In this document: positions 8,535-16,738 of the stretch, one piece after another
Layout: each line of letters starts with the position of its first letter
How positions within the stretch are numbered: position 1 is the stretch's first letter
Assembly (NCBI GenBank): GCA_034429745.1
Contig: DAOUFY010000098.1
Location: 1-52,363, forward strand
From: JBAXBF01 sp034429745
GTDB lineage: Bacteria; Chloroflexota; Anaerolineae; Anaerolineales; DRKV01
DNA length: 52,363 nucleotides
Reading direction: 5' to 3'
Program-made: the position numbers and the translations under genes
The notes under the pieces: model-generated
Told to the model about the DNA's origin: nothing
Databases searched by the model: none
The model's input: only the letters and a program-made list of their open reading frames with translations

Positions 8535-9812
8535 TTAATCTTCCCACTCAAACTCAAAATCCCCAATAAAAACTGTCTGTCCGGCTTGAATGCCTTCCGC
8601 CCGTAACGCGTCATCAACGCCTAATTTCTCCAGCAAACGCTGAAATCGCCGTACCGATTGATCATATTCCCAATATGTCATGGCAGCCGCTCTTTCTATC
8701 GCCTTGCCTTCAATTCGCCAGCCTTTATCCTCTCGCTTAATCCGAAAGCCCTTATCTTCTCCTATATAACGATAAACGGGCATATCCTCTTCTTCCAAAG
8801 GTACTGCTTCCGCTTGCTTGGCTAATGCCTCTTTTAGCATACCCACTGTTTGAAACATTAAAGCCCGAACATTTTCGCCAGTTAATGCAGAAATTGGCAG
8901 ACCAGAATATACCTTTCGCTTAAGTTCAGCTTGTACATTCTCCCAACGTTCTCTCACCCCGGGGATATCAATTTTATTGAAAGCTACTATCTGAGGTTTT
9001 TCCTTTAGTGCCGGGTCAAAAAGGGCTAGCTCGCTATTTATTTGGCTAAAATCGGTAAGCGGATCTTCTGCGCTTCCATCGAGCATATGAATGAGCACCC
9101 GCGTTCGTTGAATGTGGCGTAGAAAATCGTGTCCCAGTCCAACCCCGCGATGAGCTCCCTCAATCAGCCCGGGAATATCAGCCAAAACTATTGTTGTATC
9201 CTCATCCACCTCACACACACCCAAGTTTGGGGTAAGGGTAGTAAAAGGATAGGGTGCAATTTTTGGGTTTGCCCGCGTAACCTTAGCCAAAAGCGTAGAT
9301 TTGCCCGCATTCGGCAAACCAACAATGCCCACATCTGCGATTAATTTCAATTCCAGCCTCAAGAGACGTTCCTCGCCCGGCTCCCCTTTTTCCGCAATCC
9401 GTGGTACTTGATTGCGGGCTGTTGCAAAGCGAGCATTGCCTCTTCCGCCGCGTCCCCCTTTACACACCAAGAGTTGCTGCCCTTCTTCCACCAAGTCTCC
9501 CAGCAACTGATCTGTTTCAGCGTCATAAACCATTGTACCTGCCGGCACAGCAAGGATTAATGGCGGTGCAGACTTGCCGGTGCAGTTCCCGCCTGCTCCA
9601 TTTCCTCCTTGGGCTGCTTGAAACTCCTTTTGATACTTAAATGGTGTCAACGTATTCAAGCCGCGCTTCACTTCAAGAATCACATCTCCGCCATTGCCTC
9701 CATCTCCACCATCAGGCCCGCCGCGCGGCACATATTTCTCGCGTCGAAAGTGAACTACTCCATCTCCCCCTTTTCCAGATTTCACTCGTATTACCGCTTG
9801 ATCTAAAAACAT
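8535..9812 (-). CDS. obgE: Obg/CgtA GTPase
   Basis: Ribosome-associated GTPase needed for late 50S assembly and growth control. The 425-residue protein has the glycine-rich Obg fold (residues 1-158, with GPDGGDGGNGGDV), then a G domain with GLPNAGKST (about 165-173), the switch-II DIPGL, NKID and SALTG, and a C-terminal OCT domain (from about 345, YRYIGEDKGFRIKRE). Complete and of usual length for Obg with an OCT domain. GAGGGGAACC precedes the ATG at 9812. It is transcribed with nadD and probably with the two lipoprotein-like genes upstream. Confidence 0.97.
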   Translation of the reverse strand: MFLDQAVIRVKSGKGGDGVVHFRREKYVPRGGPDGGDGGNGGDVILEVKRGLNTLTPFKYQKEFQAAQGGNGAGGNCTGKSAPPLILAVPAGTMVYDAETDQLLGDLVEEGQQLLVCKGGRGGRGNARFATARNQVPRIAEKGEPGEERLLRLELKLIADVGIVGLPNAGKSTLLAKVTRANPKIAPYPFTTLTPNLGVCEVDEDTTIVLADIPGLIEGAHRGVGLGHDFLRHIQRTRVLIHMLDGSAEDPLTDFSQINSELALFDPALKEKPQIVAFNKIDIPGVRERWENVQAELKRKVYSGLPISALTGENVRALMFQTVGMLKEALAKQAEAVPLEEEDMPVYRYIGEDKGFRIKREDKGWRIEGKAIERAAAMTYWEYDQSVRRFQRLLEKLGVDDALRAEGIQAGQTVFIGDFEFEWED

Positions 9813-9826
9813 TTCGGTTCCCCTCT

Positions 9827-11077
9827 TTACGGAAGAACTGCCAAAGAATCCACAAAAACACCTAATGGCAAATTAAGTTGAGTAAGTATTGGCTGCCATT
9901 GTCCTGATTCTATATGCGAAGCCCAATAATTGTATTTTTTCCCCTGAACATCATAGGTAATGAATAAAAGAAATTTTCCATTCGGCGACCACACTGGAGC
10001 ACGCACAAGAACGCCCTCGGGCAACGGCAGTTCTTTTGGCTGCTCACCATCTGTTTTCCATAAAAATCGTTTCGATACACAATCCGGACTGCACCGAGTA
10101 ACGTCAAAAACCAATTGAGTGCCATCCGGCGACCAAACATAATCCTTCAATTCATCACCCTCTTGCGGAGTAAAAATGGTTTTTTCCTCACTTCCATCAA
10201 GTTTGGCAACCATTAAGGCAGTCCGGTATCCTAGATCATCCACTCTCTTCTGAAAAGCAACTAGATTCCCTGTAGGAGAGAACACTTTTTCTACCCCTAA
10301 CGGCACTTCAGTTATTTTCCCATCGTTTAGGCTTACAGAGAACGTTCCCCCCATAATTCCCTGCTCATCTTTCTCCCAGTAAATGAACTCATCGCTATAT
10401 ACTTGATAAAGAAACATCGGTGGAGCTTCAACACCTAATCGGGTAAGCTGTTTTTGTTCTAGGTTATCATTTTGGATGAGGAAAATATTTTTCTCATCCA
10501 TATAGTTCACATTTTTTTGTTTTAAAATCAGCCCAATTCGCTTCCCATCTTTTAGCCATATTGCACCACAGCGATTGCTATCGCAGGGATAATCGGCTGC
10601 ATAAGATTCTGTAAGTGTCTTTTGAGTTTGATTTTGAAGGTTCACAACCACTAATGAGGGTGAAACTCCATCTTCAGTCAAAGGTCGAATAAGGCACTGC
10701 TCACCCTGAGGATCTACCCCAATGAATAGTGCCTTATCCGCAACGGTGTTTTGCTGACTGCCATCAGCTTGGGCAAGATAAACCCCCAAAGGAGTAACCT
10801 CACAATCAGGTTGTTCAGGCGGAGTGCATTTAGAAATTTGCAGTAAAACTTTCTCCTTTCCTCCTAAAACCAGCGGTTCGGGTGTAGGTTGTGCGGGGGG
10901 CTTGAGAGTTGGCAAGACAGCAAAAGACAACGCTGTTGGAGAAGCTAACTGCTGAACCACAGCCGTCTGCGTTTGGGCGATTCTGGTCGCAACAGTTGCC
11001 CTCATCTCTACAGAAGTAGCTAGTCTGCAAGCTCCAAAAATACCTGCGGCGAGAAGAAGAAATAGCGCTTTTCTCAT
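9827..11077 (-). CDS. Exported TolB-like beta-propeller protein, probable lipoprotein
   Basis: A 416-residue protein with a basic N-terminus and hydrophobic segment ending in GIFGACR, an imperfect lipobox (Cys about residue 16). After a Thr/Pro-rich linker come repeats typical of TolB/WD40-like propellers: the pair VWSPDGTQLVFD and VWSPNGKFLLFI, and an earlier FSPTGNLVAF. It probably sits at the cell surface and binds a protein or glycan; the exact role is unknown. Its start overlaps the stop of the upstream WG-repeat gene (ATGA), so translation is coupled. It ends 15 bases before obgE. Confidence 0.85.
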   Translation of the reverse strand: MRKALFLLLAAGIFGACRLATSVEMRATVATRIAQTQTAVVQQLASPTALSFAVLPTLKPPAQPTPEPLVLGGKEKVLLQISKCTPPEQPDCEVTPLGVYLAQADGSQQNTVADKALFIGVDPQGEQCLIRPLTEDGVSPSLVVVNLQNQTQKTLTESYAADYPCDSNRCGAIWLKDGKRIGLILKQKNVNYMDEKNIFLIQNDNLEQKQLTRLGVEAPPMFLYQVYSDEFIYWEKDEQGIMGGTFSVSLNDGKITEVPLGVEKVFSPTGNLVAFQKRVDDLGYRTALMVAKLDGSEEKTIFTPQEGDELKDYVWSPDGTQLVFDVTRCSPDCVSKRFLWKTDGEQPKELPLPEGVLVRAPVWSPNGKFLLFITYDVQGKKYNYWASHIESGQWQPILTQLNLPLGVFVDSLAVLP

Positions 11078-11757
11078 TCCTGCTTTGTGGGCGAAGAGGT
11101 AATAAAATGTCCATTCTTATCTATTCGCTGTGTTTTTCCTTGATACACAACTTCTGCAAAACCCTGATGAAACGAACCTGCTTCCTCAAATTGAGGTGCA
11201 ATCGCGAGCTCTCCTTGGGTATTAAGATAACCCCATAAACAGCACCCTACCCTTACAGGTGCCAAACCTTCAGAAAAGGGTTTTGCATCCTCATAGCGCC
11301 CTGGAAAAGCTGCTTTGCCGTTCTTATCTATAAAAACCCATTCATCCTGATCTTGCACCAATCCAAACCCTTCAGCAAAAGACTGGGCATGCTCATACGC
11401 CGCTTCAATCACATAATCACCTTTAGCATTAATAAAACCCCAACGCCAGTTTTTTCTTGCCGCCGCTAAGCCATTAGAGAATGGATAAACTAATTCAAAT
11501 TGGGGTTGGATAACCATTTGATTGTTGGTATTAATAAAACCCCAAGCGCCATTCTTTTTTACTCCAGCTAATCCCTCGCTAAAGGGGTGAGCGCGCTCAT
11601 ACTGAGGAGCAATCGCCCAGTTATTTCTCGTGTCCATATATCCCCATAAGCCGCTTTTTTTATCGTAGATTGGGTTCATAACCCCAGCCGGCAAAATATG
11701 AACACAAGCAGCTAAAAACGGCAATAACACAATAAATAACACAATCAGCCGTTTCAT
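11074..11757 (-). CDS. WG-repeat lipoprotein
   Basis: A 227-residue protein with a lipoprotein signal (MKRLIVLFIVLLPFLAAC, Cys18). The mature part is about five WG (KWG) repeats of some 32 residues: GLWGYMDTRNNWAIAPQYE, GAWGFINTNNQMVIQPQFE, WRWGFINAKGDYVIEAAYE, then EWVFIDKNGK and CLWGYLNTQG. Such repeats form a beta-propeller-like surface domain of unknown ligand. The gene overlaps the next propeller gene by 4 bases, so the two surface lipoproteins are probably made together. The ATG at 11757 follows an AGGAAAG site. Confidence 0.88.
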   Translation of the reverse strand: MKRLIVLFIVLLPFLAACVHILPAGVMNPIYDKKSGLWGYMDTRNNWAIAPQYERAHPFSEGLAGVKKNGAWGFINTNNQMVIQPQFELVYPFSNGLAAARKNWRWGFINAKGDYVIEAAYEHAQSFAEGFGLVQDQDEWVFIDKNGKAAFPGRYEDAKPFSEGLAPVRVGCCLWGYLNTQGELAIAPQFEEAGSFHQGFAEVVYQGKTQRIDKNGHFITSSPTKQE

Positions 11758-11827
11758 AATGTATTTTTTCCTTTCCTCTCAGTCATTTATCTATTAAATG
11801 CTAACTAGATGTTTGTCATTAATATAT

Positions 11828-12517
11828 TTAATCACTGCTTCCTCCGCTGCTCTTCGGCAATTTGGGAATTAGCCATGAAATAAATGCTTGCGCCGAGCGG
11901 GTTTGCAGCAGCACTCGCCCGGGACCAGTTAAATCTACCACCAAGCCCTCACCGCTGAAAAGTGTGGATTTGAGCCCTCCAATCGTTCGCACCTTAAAGC
12001 CCATTCCTTCTGTAAAAGCAACAATATGGCCGCTGTCCACAGTAAATAACTGATTAGGTGAAAGGACAACTTCATGGATTGCCCCATAAGATGAAATAAG
12101 CAGCTTACCGTTGCCGCTGCAGTTTAGCATAATAAAACCTTCAGAGGCAAAGAAGGTCTTTGCTCCGCTCCATTTTGTATCAACATTGATGCTCATCTCC
12201 GCTGCCACAAATCCACCCGACTGAACCATAAACCGCTCGTTAACTAAGTTGAGCAAATAAAGGTCCCCGGGCAAGGCCGGAGCTACCATAATTTGCCCTC
12301 CTCGCGCTGAAGCTTTGAACGTATTCATAAAGAAACTTTCCCCTCCCAACAAGGAGCGTGAAAGCGATTTTAAGAACCCACCTGCAGCTTTGGTCTCCAC
12401 AGTAACTTCTGAAGACATGCTGACCATTGCCCCACTTTCTACGCGTACTTCTTCATGCGGCGCGAGTGAAATTATACCCATCGAAAAAGATGGACGATAC
12501 TGAATGTCAACTTCCAT
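11828..12517 (-). CDS. AIM24 / TIGR00266 family protein
   Basis: A 229-residue all-beta protein of the AIM24 family. Family marks seen are the N-terminal QYRPSFSM, the VESGAMVSMSSEV turn, SLLGGESFFMN, the mid SGNGKLLISSYG and near-terminal LFSGEGLVVDLTGPGRVLLQTRS. Bacterial members have no settled biochemical role. GGAGGGATTACT precedes the ATG at 12517. It is transcribed away from ettA, so 12518-12620 holds two divergent promoters. Confidence 0.92.
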   Translation of the reverse strand: MEVDIQYRPSFSMGIISLAPHEEVRVESGAMVSMSSEVTVETKAAGGFLKSLSRSLLGGESFFMNTFKASARGGQIMVAPALPGDLYLLNLVNERFMVQSGGFVAAEMSINVDTKWSGAKTFFASEGFIMLNCSGNGKLLISSYGAIHEVVLSPNQLFTVDSGHIVAFTEGMGFKVRTIGGLKSTLFSGEGLVVDLTGPGRVLLQTRSAQAFISWLIPKLPKSSGGSSD

Positions 12518-12620
12518 AGTAATCCCTCCTTAAAATAACTTAAATAAAATAGATAGAGAATTGTACCACAAACTATCTTTCTAATGATACAATACCGCAA
12601 AACAACGTTGGAGGTATAAG

Positions 12621-14291
12621 ATGAGCGATCAGCAAGTGATTTTCTCAATGGTTGGTGTTGGACGCGTTTATCCCCCTAATCAACAGGTGCTTAAAGATAT
12701 ATCGCTTGGCTTCTTTTATGGAGCAAAAATTGGCATTGTCGGCTTGAATGGCTCTGGTAAAAGCACCTTGCTGCGCATTATTGCCGGCAAAGATAAGGAC
12801 TACACTGGCGAAATCTTCTTCTCTAAAGGCTATTCCGTCGGAATGTTAGATCAAGAACCTCAACTAGATGAAAAGAAAACGGTTAAGCAAGTTGTTGAAG
12901 AAGCAGTTCAACCGATTGTAGATCTGCTCAAGCAATATGATGAGATCAATCAGCAATTCAGCCAGCCTGATGCTGATTTCGATCATCTCATTGCAGAACA
13001 AAGTCGCCTGCAAGAACAGCTCGACAAATTAGATGGTTGGACCTTGGACAACCGCCTTGAAATTGCTATGGAAGCTCTGCGCTGTCCCCCGGCCGATACC
13101 CCTATTGCGCAGATCTCCGGTGGCGAACGCCGCCGCGTTGCGCTCACTAGATTGTTGCTAACCGAACCAGATATCTTACTCCTTGATGAACCCACCAACC
13201 ATTTGGACGCTGAATCAGTCGCTTGGCTAGAAAAACATCTCCAACAATACAAAGGGACGGTAATTGCTGTTACACATGACCGCTACTTTTTAGATAATGT
13301 TGCGGAGTGGATTTTAGAGTTGGATCGCGGTCATGGAATACCTTGGAAAGGTAACTATTCCTCATGGCTTGAGCAAAAACAAGCTCGTTTAGCCCGCGAA
13401 GAAAAAGGCGAGAGCAAACGTCAGCAAACTTTGCAGAGGGAATTGGAATGGATCCGTATGTCCCCTAAAGCTCGCCAAGCAAAGAGCAAAGCCCGCATCC
13501 AAGCATATCATCAGCTGCTGAGTCAAGAAGTCGAAAAAAGGCGTGAGAATTTAGAGATTTATATTCCTCCCGGCCCTCGTCTAGGCGATATTGTGATCCA
13601 GTTTGATCAAGTATCAAAATCCTACTCAGATAAGCTGCTTTTTGATCGCTTATCCTTCACTATCCCGCCTGGCAGCATCGTTGGCATCATCGGACCCAAC
13701 GGTGCTGGTAAAACAACCCTGCTTAAACTCATTTGCGGGTTAGAAACTTGCGATTCTGGCAACATTATCATAGGAGAAACGGTGAAATTGGCTTATGCAG
13801 ATCAAAGCCGAACCCTGAACCCTGAAAACACTGTCTGGGAAGAAATCTCCGGCGGCAAAGAAATTCTCACTCTCGGCAACCGTCAAACAAACAGCCGCGC
13901 TTATGTTGCCAGCTTTAACTTTCTTGGCAGTGACCAACAGAAAAAAATAGCCAACCTCTCCGGAGGTGAAAGAAACCGCGTTCACCTCGCAAAAACCCTG
14001 ACTGAAGGAGCTAACGTTATTTTGCTCGATGAGCCCACTAATGATCTGGATGTCAATACATTGAGAGCTCTAGAAGACGGCTTAGAAAATTTTGCTGGAT
14101 GTGCATTAATCGTCAGTCATGATCGCTGGTTCTTAGATCGCATTTCCACTCACATCCTCGCTTTTGAAGGAGATAGCCAAGTCCGCTGGTTCATTGGCAA
14201 TTACAGTGAATATGAAGAGGATCGTCGCAAACGGCTAGGAGAAGCTGCTGACCGTCCTCATCGCATCCGCTATCGTTCGCTTAAACGATGA
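12621..14291 (+). CDS. ettA: ABC-F translation factor, EttA type
   Basis: Energy-dependent translational throttle: a soluble ABC-F ATPase that binds the ribosomal E site and gates the first elongation steps by energy state. The 556-residue protein (E. coli EttA is of the same size) has two ATPase domains: Walker A GLNGSGKST (about 41-49) and GPNGAGKTT (about 355), signatures SGGERRRVAL and SGGERNRVHL, and Walker B LLLDEPTNHLDAE and ILLDEPTNDLDVN. The inter-domain linker (EWIRMSPKARQAKSKARI) is EttA-like. No membrane segment. GGAGG ribosome site. A GC-rich hairpin follows the stop. Confidence 0.95.
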   Translation: MSDQQVIFSMVGVGRVYPPNQQVLKDISLGFFYGAKIGIVGLNGSGKSTLLRIIAGKDKDYTGEIFFSKGYSVGMLDQEPQLDEKKTVKQVVEEAVQPIVDLLKQYDEINQQFSQPDADFDHLIAEQSRLQEQLDKLDGWTLDNRLEIAMEALRCPPADTPIAQISGGERRRVALTRLLLTEPDILLLDEPTNHLDAESVAWLEKHLQQYKGTVIAVTHDRYFLDNVAEWILELDRGHGIPWKGNYSSWLEQKQARLAREEKGESKRQQTLQRELEWIRMSPKARQAKSKARIQAYHQLLSQEVEKRRENLEIYIPPGPRLGDIVIQFDQVSKSYSDKLLFDRLSFTIPPGSIVGIIGPNGAGKTTLLKLICGLETCDSGNIIIGETVKLAYADQSRTLNPENTVWEEISGGKEILTLGNRQTNSRAYVASFNFLGSDQQKKIANLSGGERNRVHLAKTLTEGANVILLDEPTNDLDVNTLRALEDGLENFAGCALIVSHDRWFLDRISTHILAFEGDSQVRWFIGNYSEYEEDRRKRLGEAADRPHRIRYRSLKR

Positions 14292-14316
14292 GGCGAGGCA
14301 AAAGAGTTGCCTCGCC
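14292..14316. terminator. Hairpin between convergent ettA and LysM genes
   Basis: GGCGAGGCAA (14292-14301) pairs with TTGCCTCGCC (14307-14316), a perfect 10-base stem immediately after the ettA stop. There is no long T run, so termination strength is uncertain. Confidence 0.55.
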
Positions 14317-14347
14317 CCATCGCAGGGATAATCGGTCGTATTTGCAG

Positions 14348-14623
14348 CTAGTTTGTTAAACAAGGGCAGCATCCAGTTGGACAAGTTACCGGTGGCGGTG
14401 GTGGAGGGGGCGGGACATTGCCACCCGGTATCAATAATACCATCCCAGGGCGAATAACATTCGGATCAGGTCCAATGGTGTTGCGGTTTGCATTGTAAAT
14501 TTGCATTACCTGCGCCCAAGAAGCATTTCGTCCATAAAACATTCGCGCAATAGTTGACAAACTGTCTCCCGGCTGCACTGTGTACCAAGAATCACCCGAT
14601 TTTACGTGAGTTCGAACTCTCAT
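14348..14623 (-). CDS. LysM-domain protein
   Basis: A 91-residue protein that is essentially one LysM domain (WYTVQPGDSLSTIARMFYG to NVIRPGMVLLIPGG), which binds peptidoglycan or chitin-type glycans. A run of eight prolines and a Cys-rich tail (CPTGCCPCL) follow. An upstream ATG at 14704 keeps the frame, but GGAGG sits correctly before the ATG at 14623, so I start there. This start gives no classical signal peptide, so export is unproven; such small LysM proteins can be spore, coat or cytoplasmic scaffold components. It converges on ettA. Confidence 0.85.
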   Translation of the reverse strand: MRVRTHVKSGDSWYTVQPGDSLSTIARMFYGRNASWAQVMQIYNANRNTIGPDPNVIRPGMVLLIPGGNVPPPPPPPPVTCPTGCCPCLTN

Positions 14624-14754
14624 TGTAATACCTCCATATTTGTAAATTGGTTTTTTGCCATACCTTTCCAGCTTTCTTATAACGTATTTTACCTTGTTTT
14701 CCAAAGCCCGACTACCGTATTCTTACCGTATTTTTTATTCCTATAGTACTTCTA

Positions 14755-14763
14755 TGATATAAT
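14755..14763 (+). promoter_or_regulatory. Extended -10 promoter, probable leaderless start
   Basis: TGATATAAT is a perfect extended -10 (TGnTATAAT). The ATG of the next gene is at 14772, only 8 bases after the hexamer, about where transcription should begin, and there is no Shine-Dalgarno. The mRNA is therefore probably leaderless. The -35 region is weak, as expected for an extended -10. Confidence 0.6.
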
Positions 14764-14771
14764 TTTCAATA

Positions 14772-15341
14772 ATGCTTAACCTTCCATCAACTGCACTAAT
14801 TCTGGTAACCGTAGCACCAAATCCGCGGGATTTAGAAATTGCCCGCGTCTTAGGCTGGTATCGCATTCCCTTAGCCCGCGCACCTAAAGTCATTGCAGTT
14901 GATTATTTGGCTTTTTATCAGCCGGCATCATTTGGCGAACGTAAATGGTCTATTGACTTCTATGCCCCAGTTAAAGGCTATGAGCTTGTTACCCGCTGTG
15001 AACTCCTCCGCAATGAACCTCATCATCCGCGGGCAAATGAAGAATACTACAAAATAATTCTCGGTGATCTATTGCCTTTAGAAAAACCTATTCGCGCCGA
15101 GCGGTGGAAACGCATTACCTTTCTTTACACCATCGGGGAAATTTTCAATCAAGCTGAAGTAATCAGTGACCTCATTGTCAAATCTGATGATCGCGAGCTG
15201 TTGTGGCAGGCTTTACGCGAAAAAGCAGCTCAATATAGCATTGATCCATATAATGAGCAAACCTCTTTGCCATCGAACCTGCCTTTTGAAGTATTAGCTT
15301 CTTTTCTCGGTATTAAGGAGGAATGGTTATGTCCCTACTGA
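14772..15341 (+). CDS. Hypothetical protein heading the hydantoinase operon
   Basis: Not recognised. A 189-residue soluble protein with an alternating hydrophobic N-terminal strand (ALILVTVAPN), a segment ARVLGWYRIPLARAPKVIAVDYLAFYQ, and FYAPVKGYELVTRCELL. No cysteine cluster or Walker motif is seen. It is first in the operon and overlaps the hydantoinase start by 13 bases, so its translation should be coupled to it. Translation starts without a ribosome site just behind an extended -10 promoter. Function cannot be assigned; the WYRIPLARAP start suggests a nucleic-acid or nucleotide-related fold, but that is a guess. Confidence 0.8.
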   Translation: MLNLPSTALILVTVAPNPRDLEIARVLGWYRIPLARAPKVIAVDYLAFYQPASFGERKWSIDFYAPVKGYELVTRCELLRNEPHHPRANEEYYKIILGDLLPLEKPIRAERWKRITFLYTIGEIFNQAEVISDLIVKSDDRELLWQALREKAAQYSIDPYNEQTSLPSNLPFEVLASFLGIKEEWLCPY

Positions 15342-16735
15342 TCAAAAATGGCACTATCATTACTGCATCAGAAACTTATCAAGCAGATATCTTCATTCAA
15401 GGCGAACAAATTGCACTTATAGGAAATAACTTATCTGTCAATGCTGACCAAGTCATTGATGCTGCAGACAAATTGGTGATGCCCGGCGGCATTGATCCTC
15501 ATGTACATCTCGATTTGCCAATGTTTGGCACGGTCTCTTCCGACGATCATTACACGGGAACAAAAGCTGCAGCTTTTGGTGGTACAACTACCGTCTTCGA
15601 CTTCGTTTCCTTCGACGAGAAAACTCTCACCGAATCCTACCTGACTTGGAAGAAAAAAGCGGAACCAGCTTGTGCGGTGGATATAGGCTGCCATATCAAC
15701 ATGACCCGCCTTAATGAAGATATTCTCCATGAATTAGCTGAACTGCCCAAGCTAGGCATACTTTCCCTTAAGATGTTCATGGCTTACAATGGACGCTTGC
15801 GTCTGCAGGACGGTGAAATCTTTCAAGTGATGCGTCATAGCGCTAAGCATAACCTATTGCCTATGCTTCATGCTGAAAACGGTGATGTTATTGACATTCT
15901 TGTAAAAGAAGCCCTCGCAGAGAATCTTCGCGCCCCCATTTGGCATGCCCGTACGCGTCCTGCATGGGGAGCTACCGAAGCCGCGCTGCGCGGCATATCC
16001 CTCTCCGTACAAGCTCAATCTCCGCTTTACATTGTTCACGTCAATACCGCCGGCGAAGTGGATCAACTGGCATACGCTCATCAGCATGGCATTGGCGTAC
16101 TTGGTGAAACTTGCCCCACCTATCTTTTCTTCACCGAAGAAGTCCTGAATCGCCCTGACGGCGCAAAATGGATTTGTTCCCCGCCAGTCCGTTCCGCCGC
16201 CGATCGCGACCGACTCTGGCAAGGAATTACTGAAGGAAGCCTTCAAGTGATTGGCACAGACCATTGCCCCTTCTTCTACGACGGCACAAAACCCATCACT
16301 TATGAAGGAAAATCCATAGCCATTCCGGGTAAGGAACTAGGAAAAGATGATTTTACCAAAATTCCTAACGGCGTTCCCGGCGTAGGTGATCGTCTGCCGA
16401 TCCTCTGGACAAAAGGAGTAGTAGAAGGTCGCATCACTCCCAATCAATTCGTTGCTCTCACCAGCACCAATGCTGCTAAAATATTTGGTTGTTACCCACG
16501 CAAAGGCTCAATACTGCCGGGCGCTGACGCCGACCTTGTCATTTGGGATCCTAACAAGAAAATCACCTACGGCATTGCCCATGCCCATCATCGCACTGAT
16601 TATAACCTCTATGAAGGCTGGCAGCTTACCGGTTTCCCAGAAAAAACCATCTTACGCGGCAAGATCATTGTTGATGATGGACAGTGGTTGGGCAAACCCG
16701 GCATGGGAAAAATCATCACCCGCCCTTACCGCTAA
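15329..16735 (+). CDS. Dihydropyrimidinase / D-hydantoinase
   Basis: Zinc amidohydrolase that opens cyclic amides such as dihydrouracil or 5-substituted hydantoins; cytoplasmic. The 468-residue protein has the metal site GIDPHVHLDLP (about residues 54-64), the carboxylated lysine in LKMFMAYNG (about 148), the metal histidines in MLHAENGD and YIVHVNTAG, and Asp in GTDHCPF. These residues fit hydantoinase better than allantoinase or dihydroorotase, though substrate is not decided. I use ATG 15329 because AAGGAGG (15315-15321) is well spaced for it but too close to the ATG at 15323. The next gene, a membrane protein, starts 3 bases after the stop; that link is unusual. Confidence 0.93.
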   Translation: MSLLIKNGTIITASETYQADIFIQGEQIALIGNNLSVNADQVIDAADKLVMPGGIDPHVHLDLPMFGTVSSDDHYTGTKAAAFGGTTTVFDFVSFDEKTLTESYLTWKKKAEPACAVDIGCHINMTRLNEDILHELAELPKLGILSLKMFMAYNGRLRLQDGEIFQVMRHSAKHNLLPMLHAENGDVIDILVKEALAENLRAPIWHARTRPAWGATEAALRGISLSVQAQSPLYIVHVNTAGEVDQLAYAHQHGIGVLGETCPTYLFFTEEVLNRPDGAKWICSPPVRSAADRDRLWQGITEGSLQVIGTDHCPFFYDGTKPITYEGKSIAIPGKELGKDDFTKIPNGVPGVGDRLPILWTKGVVEGRITPNQFVALTSTNAAKIFGCYPRKGSILPGADADLVIWDPNKKITYGIAHAHHRTDYNLYEGWQLTGFPEKTILRGKIIVDDGQWLGKPGMGKIITRPYR

Positions 16736-16738
16736 GTT

